Part shown: in pieces, positions 8,299 through 16,504 of the stretch
How positions within the stretch are numbered: position 1 is the stretch's first letter
Layout of the letters: each line of letters starts with the position of its first letter
Origin: a virus
Length of the DNA stretch: 34,856 bases
IMG/VR virus record: IMGVR_UViG_3300022752_000211
Span: 1 to 34,856 of that record
Reading direction: 5' to 3' (one strand)
Made by a program: the position numbers and the translations under genes
The notes under the pieces: model-generated
What the model saw: the letters and a program-made list of their open reading frames with translations, nothing else
Told to the model about the DNA's origin: nothing
Database searches by the model: none

Positions 8299-8655
8299 CT
8301 AACCTATAACTCCAGAATCAAATGTTAACCCATATGTTGAAGTTGATGGGGCTCCACCGTCTGCGAATTTAGTTGCTGTTGTACTTACTCCGTTTGCCTG
8401 AACTGTATAGATTGGAAGACCATTGTAGTCAATAGCCAGTCCAATGTCCATAAATCCTATTTCTGTTGCTGGATCTGGAATGTCTGCCACAAACGCAATT
8501 GGGCTCCAGGTTCCATTTAATTGGATCTGTAGTTTATTTGTTGTTGTGTCAAATCTAAGGGGGGTTTCGCCTAATATAACGCTAGAGTCAAATGTTGCAT
8601 TTCCTGCGACATTTAATCCATTCTTAACTTTAAAGTTTTTATTCTCTGTTGCCAT
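8299..8655 (-). CDS. Small fibre-associated structural protein
   Basis: A protein of 118 residues. The N-terminus (MATENKNFKVKNGLNVAGNA) matches that of the 648-residue fibre next to it (DKNFRIKNGLVVEG), followed by the FDTTTNKLQIQLNGTWSPIA strand pattern common in fibre heads. This looks like an attachment module without a shaft: either a short fibre or a chaperone/cap. The C-terminal half (IDYNGLPIYTVQANG) is not recognised. It is part of the minus-strand fibre run. Confidence 0.75.
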   Translation of the reverse strand: MATENKNFKVKNGLNVAGNATFDSSVILGETPLRFDTTTNKLQIQLNGTWSPIAFVADIPDPATEIGFMDIGLAIDYNGLPIYTVQANGVSTTATKFADGGAPSTSTYGLTFDSGVIG

Positions 8656-8723
8656 TTAAGTTCACATATCCCCTAATTGTTTTTTGTAGGGAGATTCAGG
8701 CTCTCCCCTGGCCTTTTATTTAA

Positions 8724-10670
8724 TTATACTAACAGTGTACCAGTGATTAATACTTCGGTATTGTTATTTGCAGGTGTTACACGAATTCTTACATCTGTTC
8801 CGCTTACATCTGCTGAAACTGTTTGAAGTGCAACTCCACTTGTTGATGACATTCCATATTCTGTGATATAGACGTTATCTGAAGAGTCTAGGGTTACCAT
8901 AATTTTTGCAATTTCTGTATGGCTTCCATTCTTTGCCTTAATAAGGAATTCTCCGCTTCGGTATGAAGCCTTTGCCCATGCATAAGCTGTAGTTGCGGCT
9001 GCGGTAACAATATTACCTGTGGTTGCAGCAATTTGCTTGGCTACTGAGTTAACATTTACTGCTGTAAACGCTGTGGTTCCTGCAGTTACTCCAGAAAGAG
9101 CAGATGCTGCTGTGGCTTCTGCTGCTGACTGTGCTGCGTCGGCTTCTGCCTTAGCAAATGCTGTAGTAGCAATCTGAGTTGTATTAGTGTCTGCTGCTGC
9201 AGTAGGTGCTGTTGGAGTGCCAGTAAGTGCTGGTGAGGCCAACGGAGCCTTTAGATCAAGAGCTGTCTGTGCTGCTGTAGATACTGGCTTATTAGCATCT
9301 GACGTATTGTCAACGTTTGCTAATCCAACATCTGACTTTGTAATTCCAGTAGGTGTATTAATTACTGGTGAAGTTAAAGTCTTGTTAGTTAAAGTTTGTG
9401 TTCCAGTTAATGTTACTACGGTTGAATCAATATCAAGAGTGTTTCCAGTCTTGTCTAATCCTGTGCCAGCAATAATTTGTCCAAGACCAGTAAACTGTGT
9501 GAAGACAAGTGCTGTAGTACCAATTGTAACCGCACCGTTATTTGTTAGTGTAAATCCTGAGTCAGCGTTTACTGTTCCTTGCTCTACAAATACCGCAAAG
9601 TTTGCAGTAACTTCTGCACCTGTATCTGCATCTGTAGAACGATCTGGAGCACCAGATGATTTAACTATATAGATACCGTTTTCTGAGCCAGTTGCCTGAT
9701 CCTTAACAAGAACACGATCTCCAGTTGAAAGATTTACACCATCAAGAGTGTCTCCATTTTCAAGATCAGATGCAAGTGTTACGGCACCAGTTGTTGCTGC
9801 CTTTACAGATGCCTTCCAGTCAATTCCTTGAACTGTTGAATCTACATAAGCCTTTGTTGCTGCATCTTGTGCAGATGTTGGATCTCCAAGACCTGTGATC
9901 TTGTTTGTACCCATTGCAATTGCGCCAGACATTGTTCCGCCAGCTTTTGGAAGCTTAGCGTCAAGATCTGTGGTTAAATTTGAAATCTTAGATTGTGCGA
10001 TTGCTGCTGCCGAATTAATATCAGCATCTACGATTGTATCGTTAGCAATCTTTGCTGAGGTTACTGCACCGTCTGCAATCTTTGCTGTTTCAACAGAGTC
10101 TGAAGCAAGTTTAGCAGCGGTTACGTTAGCATCTGCAATCTTTGCTGTAGTTACTGCGCTTGAAGCAATTTCTGCTGTGTCAACAGAATTGTCTGCCATC
10201 ATTGCATTTGTAATTGTATTATTAGGTAATGTTACTGTACCTGTAAATGTTGGAGAAGCAAGTGGTGCCTTATCATTTAATTGTGTCTGAATTGCTGAAG
10301 TAACACCATCTAGGTATCCAATTTCAGTGTCAGATACATTTGCAACACGAGCCTGAATTGTGGCTGTGTCAACAGATATTGCACCTGTTGTATCGTTGTA
10401 TGAAAGTCCAGTTCCTACTGCATTACCGACGGCATCTTGTGCTTGTTCGTCTGTGTATGTTACTGCGCCAGTTAAACTAATTGTTCCAGTAGTGTCATTA
10501 TAACTTACTGAAATATTTGTATGTGTTCCGCCTGTGAGTTGTGCTGCTGCGGTATCTTGAAGAAATTCTACTGAGTTTTCAGTAAGGATATTAGATCCAT
10601 TTACTGTAGCTGTTGATCCCTCAACAACTAAACCATTCTTAATTCTAAAGTTTTTATCTACTGTTGCCAT
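8724..10670 (-). CDS. Tail-fibre protein with repeat shaft
   Basis: A protein of 648 residues. It starts with the KNFRIKNGL attachment peptide. Residues about 135-225 hold at least six 10-12-residue repeats of TAKIADxxVT type (DNA about 9995-10240), then a GGTMSGAIAMGTNKITGL segment typical of phage fibres with conserved KAYVD, and a DWKASVKAATTGAVTL domain with DRVLVKDQATGSENGIYIV, widespread in fibres. A DVGLANVDNTSDANKP...IATTAF block is shared with the 943-residue fibre. The C-terminal 100 residues (SYRSGEFLIKAKNGSHTEIAKIMVTLD...TPANNNTEVLITG) form the probable receptor-facing or capping domain. The ribosome site is AAGGGGAAAC. Confidence 0.88.
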   Translation of the reverse strand: MATVDKNFRIKNGLVVEGSTATVNGSNILTENSVEFLQDTAAAQLTGGTHTNISVSYNDTTGTISLTGAVTYTDEQAQDAVGNAVGTGLSYNDTTGAISVDTATIQARVANVSDTEIGYLDGVTSAIQTQLNDKAPLASPTFTGTVTLPNNTITNAMMADNSVDTAEIASSAVTTAKIADANVTAAKLASDSVETAKIADGAVTSAKIANDTIVDADINSAAAIAQSKISNLTTDLDAKLPKAGGTMSGAIAMGTNKITGLGDPTSAQDAATKAYVDSTVQGIDWKASVKAATTGAVTLASDLENGDTLDGVNLSTGDRVLVKDQATGSENGIYIVKSSGAPDRSTDADTGAEVTANFAVFVEQGTVNADSGFTLTNNGAVTIGTTALVFTQFTGLGQIIAGTGLDKTGNTLDIDSTVVTLTGTQTLTNKTLTSPVINTPTGITKSDVGLANVDNTSDANKPVSTAAQTALDLKAPLASPALTGTPTAPTAAADTNTTQIATTAFAKAEADAAQSAAEATAASALSGVTAGTTAFTAVNVNSVAKQIAATTGNIVTAAATTAYAWAKASYRSGEFLIKAKNGSHTEIAKIMVTLDSSDNVYITEYGMSSTSGVALQTVSADVSGTDVRIRVTPANNNTEVLITGTLLV

Positions 10671-10691
10671 TTTTTTGTTTCCCCTTACGCC

Positions 10692-11249
10692 TTAAATCTT
10701 TAAGGCGGTTCTATAATATCTAGCGGTTATAGATCCACTTGTCGGTGTTACTTTCAAACTAATTATACCTGCATTTTCTTCTAATTGCACAGTATAAAGA
10801 GAAGTATTTGTGTTTGATGATATTTCATATCTATTCATATGTAAGTCTGTTCCATCATTGACTATATCTAGTTGATCAGAAACAAACAGGCTACCTCTTT
10901 TTATTTGTAGTGTATATCTTATTGTTGAATATAGAGATTTAGCAAAACTGTCTACTGTTGTTTTGTTCTCTATTCCACTTATTGTTAAATCATTATTTCC
11001 TTCAAGACCTAACAAAAGTTCTGCTACTGAGGTGCTGTTTTCTATGTTGGTTAAAGTTGTTTGTATTGCTGCAACCTTGTACTGAATAGAGTTTGAATCA
11101 TTAGAGCCATTTGCTCCAATTTTTGCTTCTATTGCCTCAACAGCATCATTAAGATTTATATGCTGTTCAGAGTGCGATGGACTAGATAATGGATCCGTTG
11201 AATTAGGATTTACCAATGTATCTAATGAGTTTGGAAAATTTGTTGCCAC
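10692..11249 (-). CDS. Minor tail/fibre protein, GTG start
   Basis: A protein of 185 residues. The N-terminus FPNSLDTLVNPNSTDPLSSP with SHSEQHINLNDAVEAIEAKIG is a well-known phage module found at the start of many actinophage and other tail proteins. The C-terminal 90 residues (LQIKRGSLFVSDQLDIVNDG...YYRTALKI) look like a beta-rich head similar in layout to the end of the 648-residue fibre (repeated strand, charged loop, strand). It starts with GTG after AAGAGG. The name minor tail protein is by family habit; exact position in the virion is unknown. Confidence 0.78.
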   Translation of the reverse strand: MATNFPNSLDTLVNPNSTDPLSSPSHSEQHINLNDAVEAIEAKIGANGSNDSNSIQYKVAAIQTTLTNIENSTSVAELLLGLEGNNDLTISGIENKTTVDSFAKSLYSTIRYTLQIKRGSLFVSDQLDIVNDGTDLHMNRYEISSNTNTSLYTVQLEENAGIISLKVTPTSGSITARYYRTALKI

Positions 11250-11313
11250 ATTATACCTCTTAATTATGACTTAAGATAATTATATCATCTGTTATTTATA
11301 ATTGCCTAAAATA

Positions 11314-11670
11314 TTAAGCTTTTCCGCCATCTAACAGTGATAGTTCTAAGAAGCTAGGATCTTCAACAATATCTGAAGGTTGGCCTCCATCAAATCCTGT
11401 TATTTTAGGAATATTTTCTAAAACACTTGCGACATTATTTATCTCTTTAAATGTTATTGGGTTTTCAATATCAATTGTATGTATTGCTCCATCGTATGTA
11501 TGAGTGTGTAAATAAAATGGTGCTGGGTCTGTATTACTTGCTATTGTTACCCATATTGCTCCGTTATGAATCTTTAAAGCCTTTTCTGTTGTATTAAAAA
11601 AGACATCGCCTTCCGACCCCGCAGGGTCGGATGCTAATGTTGCTAAATTTAATAAAGACTTTAGTTTCAA
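11314..11670 (-). CDS. Small structural protein of the fibre cluster, TTG start
   Basis: A protein of 118 residues beginning with TTG, 4 bases after the upstream stop; AGGA lies 7 bases upstream. LASDPAGSEGDVFFNTTEKA and LKIHNGAIWVTI match the head module at the N-terminus of the 539-residue fibre (SSPVEGQIYFNTVDKIVYFYDGTNW). The rest (HTHTYDGAIHTIDIENPITF) is His-rich and not recognised. Probably a short fibre or fibre-connecting protein. The rare start codon suggests deliberately low expression. Confidence 0.7.
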   Translation of the reverse strand: MKLKSLLNLATLASDPAGSEGDVFFNTTEKALKIHNGAIWVTIASNTDPAPFYLHTHTYDGAIHTIDIENPITFKEINNVASVLENIPKITGFDGGQPSDIVEDPSFLELSLLDGGKA

Positions 11671-11674
11671 TTTG

Positions 11675-13294
11675 TTATCCTATAACTACTACTTTATATG
11701 CTCCAGATGATGGTGCGGTTGCAAATTTAATTGTTACCGCTGAGTCTGATGTAAGTTCTACATCTGTCTCGACCTTAGAATATGGAGATGCTACTTCTGA
11801 AACTTGAACTAACACATCGGCGGATCCTAAATTATGAGTTACTGTGTAGGATGTTGCAGAGGTTGAAAGAGTTTCTACATACTTTCTAGTAATAGCATGA
11901 TAGTTGGTTCCGTCATTTGTAAGTGTCCATTTGTCATTTGTTTCGTTCCAAATAATTGATGTATTTGCAGAGGTTCCACGCTCTACTTCAATTCCAGCAT
12001 TTGCTGCTGGAGAACCTGTGACATTGCTATTTAAAACAACTACGTTATCTTCAATTGTTACTTGTTCAGTATTTAATGAAGTTAATGTTCCATTAACTGT
12101 TAAATTTCCACCAACTGTTAAATCGTTGGTAATTGTTACGCTATCTGGAAGTCCAATTGTTACTGCTGAATTTTCAGATCCAGAGCCAGAAACCTCAATT
12201 TCATTAGCTGTTCCAGCAATTGTTGCAATGTAGTTTCCAGTTGTATCTGTTCCAAGCTCTACTGAGTTTGGCTGAATTGTAGCTGCAAAACTTACGTTGC
12301 CAAGATTGGTTACTGTTCCAGAACCTGTTACATCTCCTGTAAGGGTGATGTTAAAGTCATTTGTATCAAAATCAAGCTTCCCATTTGTATCATCATATGT
12401 TACTGAAATGCCTGACTCTGTATTTGTGCTGACCATCCCACCAACTACATCTTGAACGGCTTCTGTAAAGTCGTTTACCTGTGTAGATGGAATTGAAATA
12501 TTTTGCTCTGAGGCAGAAGTTAACTGTCCTTGGGCATTGACTGCAACTGTTGTAGTTTTGGTTGCAGATCCATATGTTCCTGCAGACACAGAAGTATTTG
12601 CAATACTAATTGTTTCTGTATTTCCAGCGTCATCATATGTCGCTGTAATTCCAGTTCCCCCTGCGACCAATCCACCGACGATATCTTGAACACGTTCAGC
12701 GTTTAATGTTACTGCTCCAGATGTTACTGTAAAATCTGTTGAATTAAAGCTGGCAACACCCTTGTTTGATGAGGTTGCATCTTCTGCTGAAACTGTAATT
12801 GTGTTGTTTGTTACAGCAACGTCAATTCCTTCTCCACCTGCAACAGTTAGTGTGTCAGTTAATAAATTAACTGTGTCTGTTCCAGTATCTCCAGCAATTG
12901 AAAGATTGGTTGCTACGTTTACTGTTCCTGCTGCAGTCAAACGACCTTGTGCGTCTACTGTAAATGTAGGAATTGCTGTTGTAGATCCATATGATCCAGC
13001 TGTTACTGCTGTATTATCTAAATCAATTGTTGTAGTGCCTGTTGAGTCACTATATGTCGCTGTTAGGCCAGTGCCACCAGAAACGTATGCCCCAATAGCA
13101 TCTTGAATTACTTCTAAGGATCCAGATGTAGAAATCCAGTTTGTTCCGTCATAAAAGTATACAATTTTATCTACTGTGTTAAAATATATTTGACCTTCTA
13201 CTGGGCTTGAAGGCGCAGTACTAAGGTTTTGAATTCGAGCATTTTGTAATTCATTTTTGTTAAGGTCTAAGCTAACTAAAAATTTTCTTGCCAT
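11675..13294 (-). CDS. Tail-fibre protein
   Basis: A protein of 539 residues. Residues 1-55 (LDLNKNELQNARIQNL, PVEGQIYFNTVDKIVYFYDG) are a common fibre N-terminal module. The middle has three imperfect copies of a segment of 60-70 residues containing GGTGLTATYSD/GGTGITATYDD, TAVTAGSYGS/TSVSAGTYGS and FTVDAQGRLT/VAVNAQGQLT. A GDLTVNG-type trimeric-shaft stretch follows (TNDLTVGGNLTVNGTLTS). The C-terminus (SYTVTHNLGSADVLVQVSE) is shared in style with the 151-residue neighbour (SVTLTHNLGFFPNVTTKD). A ribosome site AGGAG precedes the ATG. Confidence 0.88.
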   Translation of the reverse strand: MARKFLVSLDLNKNELQNARIQNLSTAPSSPVEGQIYFNTVDKIVYFYDGTNWISTSGSLEVIQDAIGAYVSGGTGLTATYSDSTGTTTIDLDNTAVTAGSYGSTTAIPTFTVDAQGRLTAAGTVNVATNLSIAGDTGTDTVNLLTDTLTVAGGEGIDVAVTNNTITVSAEDATSSNKGVASFNSTDFTVTSGAVTLNAERVQDIVGGLVAGGTGITATYDDAGNTETISIANTSVSAGTYGSATKTTTVAVNAQGQLTSASEQNISIPSTQVNDFTEAVQDVVGGMVSTNTESGISVTYDDTNGKLDFDTNDFNITLTGDVTGSGTVTNLGNVSFAATIQPNSVELGTDTTGNYIATIAGTANEIEVSGSGSENSAVTIGLPDSVTITNDLTVGGNLTVNGTLTSLNTEQVTIEDNVVVLNSNVTGSPAANAGIEVERGTSANTSIIWNETNDKWTLTNDGTNYHAITRKYVETLSTSATSYTVTHNLGSADVLVQVSEVASPYSKVETDVELTSDSAVTIKFATAPSSGAYKVVVIG

Positions 13295-13306
13295 TTTGTT
13301 TCTCCT

Positions 13307-13762
13307 TTATGACAGGTATGCTGTCCCTGAAAATGGTTGAGCCATTGTCAGCCTTATTCTATTTATATCTAAATAGTCCAGTCCAGTTTCAACTGTTTCT
13401 CCAGAGCTATCTTTTGTTGTTACATTTGGAAAAAATCCAAGATTATGTGTTAGGGTTACTGAATATACTTTATTAGTTGGTCCTACAACTTGAGCAATTT
13501 CCCATGAAGATGAATATGCATAATCTGAACCTTCTTGAATAAATTTAATAACAGTTGCGCCAGACCAACTTAAATCTGTAAGTTTAGGTCCGTAAAAATC
13601 TGTTGTAATTGTGTTATAGTAAAAATCTCCAGTAACTCCAAGATTATTTGATGGTGCAGAGATTCCATTTAATATAGTTCTTCCAGCAGGGCCTTGTGGT
13701 CCTGGTGATTTTATAATTACTTTATTTTTTACTTCTGTTACTATTACTTTTTCTGTTGACAT
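13307..13762 (-). CDS. Small fibre protein with a collagen-like GPQGPAG
   Basis: A protein of 151 residues. After VKNKVIIKSPGPQGPAGRTI it has the GVTGDFYYNTITTDFYGP strand pattern of phage fibres and ends with a THNLGFFPNVTTKDSSGE module. The two Gly-Pro-x units are the remains of, or a seed for, a collagen-like stalk. Its ATG overlaps the preceding stop (TAATG), so it is translationally coupled to the BppU-like gene. Phages with GXY collagen sections next to prolyl-hydroxylase-type enzymes are worth noting, but only two triplets exist here. Confidence 0.75.
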   Translation of the reverse strand: MSTEKVIVTEVKNKVIIKSPGPQGPAGRTILNGISAPSNNLGVTGDFYYNTITTDFYGPKLTDLSWSGATVIKFIQEGSDYAYSSSWEIAQVVGPTNKVYSVTLTHNLGFFPNVTTKDSSGETVETGLDYLDINRIRLTMAQPFSGTAYLS

Positions 13763-14112
13763 TATATAGTTACCGATCTACTGAGAGTTAAAAACCCTTC
13801 AAGGAGTTTTATTTTATTCCCGTTAGAATCGACAACCATAATGTCATAAGAAGATTTTGGATAAAAGAGTTTATTTGTCTGGGTAGGTGTCATTTTAACG
13901 GTTAGTGTTCCAGTTGCGCCATTAATTGTTATACCACCAGAGGGTGATGTTAGTGTAAATGCTAGTTTGGATCCACCTTTAGTATCACGTACTTGCATCT
14001 TTGCAGTTGCATTTACTAAACTTATTGGTGTGACTTCATCCTCTAAGGTGTATTGAACCTCAAAGGTAAATGTAGCATTTTGATCTACTTCAAAATTCTT
14101 TTGTACTGCCAT
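13762..14112 (-). CDS. Baseplate/upper fibre-type protein (BppU N-terminal-like)
   Basis: A protein of 116 residues when started at ATG 14112. I chose this over the in-frame TTG two codons upstream because AGGAGA lies 8 bases before the ATG but only 2 before the TTG. The layout NFEVDQNATFTFEVQYT, TAKMQVRDTKGG, FTLTSPSGGITINGATGTLT, KLFYPKSSYDIMVVD, LLEGFLTLSRSVT is that of phage proteins with a BppU-like Ig/beta-sandwich fold that attach fibres to the tail tip. It is the first gene after the holin terminator on this strand. Confidence 0.75.
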   Translation of the reverse strand: MAVQKNFEVDQNATFTFEVQYTLEDEVTPISLVNATAKMQVRDTKGGSKLAFTLTSPSGGITINGATGTLTVKMTPTQTNKLFYPKSSYDIMVVDSNGNKIKLLEGFLTLSRSVTI

Positions 14113-14138
14113 TTTCAAAATCTCCTAAAATAGGAAAA

Positions 14139-14164
14139 CTCCTATGCTTATTTTAGCACAGGAG
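14139..14164 (-). terminator. Intrinsic terminator after the holin gene
   Basis: On the minus strand CTCCTGTGCT / AAAATA / AGCATAGGAG forms a 10-bp stem with one G-T pair, followed by TTTT and then CCTATTTT. It separates the holin gene from the fibre genes. The next gene's ribosome site AGGAGA begins only about 10 bases later. Confidence 0.75.
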
Positions 14165-14187
14165 CCTTCTTAATTCAGTTTACTAAA

Positions 14188-14415
14188 TTACTTAGCTGAC
14201 TTGAAACCAAACTCTTGATTGCTTGGTGAAAGAGCCTTTAAAATTACTGGGGCTATTGCTGCAATTCCACCCATCAAAAGGTCCTTTGGATTTGTATTAC
14301 CAGTCATGTACAAAGCGATAGCTGCTGAAAGAAATGCACGAGCATAAGTTCCAACCGCTGCTAGGATTTGTTCTGTCATTGTTATTACTCCATTGTTATT
14401 TAGATCTTTTTTCAT
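14188..14415 (-). CDS. Holin with two candidate starts
   Basis: A protein of 75 residues (long form) or 63 (from Met13). The segment from residue 14 to 60 contains two hydrophobic stretches (AVGTYARAFLSAAIALYM and LLMGGIAAIAPVIL) separated by TGNTNPKD, then a polar tail NQEFGFKSAK: a small two-helix holin of the kind found in actinophages. It would open the inner membrane to the lysozyme-like enzyme at 17579. Both starts have a good ribosome site: AGGAGG 6 bases before the first ATG, GGAG 8 bases before the second. The long form adds MKK and DLNNNGVIT, which looks like a Ca2+-binding loop fragment. A dual start would let the long form act as inhibitor, as in lambda S; this is inference. Confidence 0.78.
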   Translation of the reverse strand: MKKDLNNNGVITMTEQILAAVGTYARAFLSAAIALYMTGNTNPKDLLMGGIAAIAPVILKALSPSNQEFGFKSAK

Positions 14416-14475
14416 TAAGATCCTCCTATTTCTGAGCCTTGTGCCCAGGAATTTTGGGGGTTACCCAATACTAAT

Positions 14476-14504
14476 ATAATACCACTATGCAGAAATATCT
14501 ACAA
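14476..14504 (-). promoter_or_regulatory. Probable promoter of the holin gene
   Basis: On the minus strand TTGTAG (14504-14499) is spaced 17 bp from TATTAT (14481-14476), with TGG just before it as an extended -10. The -35 box overlaps the last codons of the reductase gene. Transcription would start near 14469, giving the holin its own message. Confidence 0.5.
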
Positions 14505-16419
14505 GTTCACAATTTCCGTCAGACGTACATGCAAGCGTAGCGTTTGTAGAAGTTCCATCTTCTGTTTCATAAAAAGACAAATCTTCCCAACGAATAGATT
14601 TTGGCATCTTTGATAATAAGTCTTCGTATTCTTCTTTTGTTATTTCTTGATACGGTGCTTGCTTGTATGAATGATCAGAAGAAGGTAAAAATGAAATTCC
14701 AGAAACCTCATCAAAGTTTTTATATACCCAGGCACCAACTTCCATCCATTCATCTTCTTTTACTGAGACGGTGATAGATGGTTTATGTTCACACCATGCT
14801 CTTTGATAAACAAGCCATGTGTTTAAATGATCTATAGCGGTTAAATCGTTTCTAACAATTGCATCTTCTGGAGACTTTACTGGAAAAGAAAATACGTAGG
14901 TTTCTTTTGGCTTCATAACGTCATCTTCTACTGGTATGCCTACTTCTTTTAAGAAAACAGAGATTGGATCTGTTTTTGATCCACGAACTGTTCTAATGTA
15001 ATGTTTAGAGTGCCATGGGTGCATTCCAGAAGAAACACCAACTAACTGTGAAACTGTACCTGATGGCTTAACGCAAGTAATTGCTGCTGACTCTTGAATT
15101 CCAATTTTTTTAGCCTCTTCAGCATTTACCTTTCTTGCTGATTCACGAAGAGATACAAGAGTTTGTTCTAGTTTGTCTAAACCTTCTTTTCCAGAAAAAA
15201 ATTTATGTCCAAATTGTCCTGTTAAAGATACCCCAAGTAGTCTTTCTTCTTCTGTGTTGTCTTTCCAAATTTTACGCAAATATTTAAAATCTGTTAATGT
15301 AGATTGCCATGTTCCTAAAATAGTAGCAAGTTTTACTTTATTCTTAACATCATCAATTGTATCTTTTTCACGTAATACGACTTCTGAAAGGTTACAAAAC
15401 TGATAAGGACGCAAAATAATTTCTGAGCAAGGGTTTGTCCCATAGTGTATTTCAGGATCCCGCCTTCCATATCTAGCTGCCTGTGCTTGTGCAGCGGCAA
15501 CATTATAAATTCCACGTTCTCCAGATTTTGAGTCATAAAGATTTTTCCATTCTGCTATAAATTGTGCCATTTCTGGTTTTCTAGAATAAGCAACTGAGTT
15601 ATTTGACAATGCTCTTTGTGGACTATTTTCCCACCAATTACCTGACTTGGCTGCTGCCATTTCAATATCATTAATATTAGAAAGAGATATCATTGCAGAT
15701 CTACGAACTCCACCAACTACAACAACCTCTCCAATTTTACACATAAGGTCATGACATTCAATTGGCTTTAAGTTTCTTCCAACTGCATTTTTAAATATCT
15801 TAATTGTAAAATCAAAAAGATTTACTAATGGCTGTGGTCCAGAAGATCTTCCACCCATAGTTTTAAGTCTTGCGCCTGCGGGTCTAAGTTTAGTTACATC
15901 AACTGCTGGAATCTGTCCAGACCAAAGTAATGCTAATAGTTCACGATATGCTTTTGCCCAACCTTGTTTTGAATCTTCTACTGTAATTACTGTAGTTGAT
16001 TTTTCTAAAGATTCTGGGACGGCAGGAAGTTTATTAATATACTTATACTCAACAGAAAACCCTACGCCAGTGCCACACATAAGAATATACATTGTTTCAT
16101 CAAATGAACGTGGTGAATCAACTGGAACAAATGAACAATTGTATCCAGCAACATGATCTCTTTCTAATGCTGGGCCAGAAGTCATTACTGCTCTCATTGA
16201 TGGCATAACGTTTCTGTCTAAAACTGCTTGTTTTAATTCTGATATTAATTTTGCTGAAGGTTCGTATGAGTATTCTTTAAATAAATGATCTAGCATAAAA
16301 GAAAAGTATCTATCTACAGTTTCTTGCCAATTTTCTCTGCGGTTTTCTTCTGGAACCCACTTTGCATATCTAGATAATGCAATAAAATTTTCATATGGGT
16401 TTTCAATTGTAAATGACAT
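14485..16419 (-). CDS. nrdJ: Adenosylcobalamin-dependent ribonucleoside-triphosphate reductase (class II)
   Basis: A protein of 644 residues that makes deoxynucleotides from ribonucleotides for phage DNA synthesis. Visible catalytic residues: Cys94 (GYNCSF) and Cys342 (FCNLSE) as the reducing pair, Cys331 and Glu333 in NPCSEI as the radical-bearing Cys and its acid partner, and a C-terminal Cys631/Cys637 pair (ACTSDGNCEL) that should relay electrons from thioredoxin. The DETMYILMCGTGVGFSVE segment and absence of an ATP-cone and of an activase or NrdB gene nearby point to the monomeric B12-dependent triphosphate reductase. The length is shorter than the roughly 740 residues usual for the Lactobacillus enzyme. 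The host must supply cobalamin. It has its own promoter at 16473-16501. Confidence 0.93.
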   Translation of the reverse strand: MSFTIENPYENFIALSRYAKWVPEENRRENWQETVDRYFSFMLDHLFKEYSYEPSAKLISELKQAVLDRNVMPSMRAVMTSGPALERDHVAGYNCSFVPVDSPRSFDETMYILMCGTGVGFSVEYKYINKLPAVPESLEKSTTVITVEDSKQGWAKAYRELLALLWSGQIPAVDVTKLRPAGARLKTMGGRSSGPQPLVNLFDFTIKIFKNAVGRNLKPIECHDLMCKIGEVVVVGGVRRSAMISLSNINDIEMAAAKSGNWWENSPQRALSNNSVAYSRKPEMAQFIAEWKNLYDSKSGERGIYNVAAAQAQAARYGRRDPEIHYGTNPCSEIILRPYQFCNLSEVVLREKDTIDDVKNKVKLATILGTWQSTLTDFKYLRKIWKDNTEEERLLGVSLTGQFGHKFFSGKEGLDKLEQTLVSLRESARKVNAEEAKKIGIQESAAITCVKPSGTVSQLVGVSSGMHPWHSKHYIRTVRGSKTDPISVFLKEVGIPVEDDVMKPKETYVFSFPVKSPEDAIVRNDLTAIDHLNTWLVYQRAWCEHKPSITVSVKEDEWMEVGAWVYKNFDEVSGISFLPSSDHSYKQAPYQEITKEEYEDLLSKMPKSIRWEDLSFYETEDGTSTNATLACTSDGNCELVDISA

Positions 16420-16472
16420 TTATATACGACCTTTTCTCCGCCAACGCAGTTTTAAAATTTGATTGAAGTCTA

Positions 16473-16501
16473 AGTGTACCAAACTTTATTTTATTGGTCT
16501 A
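16473..16501 (-). promoter_or_regulatory. Probable promoter of the reductase gene
   Basis: On the minus strand TAGACC (16501-16496) is 17 bp from TACACT (16478-16473) with TGG directly upstream (extended -10). It lies in the 85-bp gap between the glycosyltransferase and the reductase. The leader has GGAGAAAAGG as ribosome-binding sequence about 10 bases before the ATG. Confidence 0.5.
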
Positions 16502-16504
16502 GGT

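Noticed and set aside
8675-8720. Hairpin AGGGAGA/TCTCCCT as a terminator after the 648-residue fibre
   Set aside because: On the coding (minus) strand it is followed by ACAAAAAAC rather than T, so termination is doubtful.
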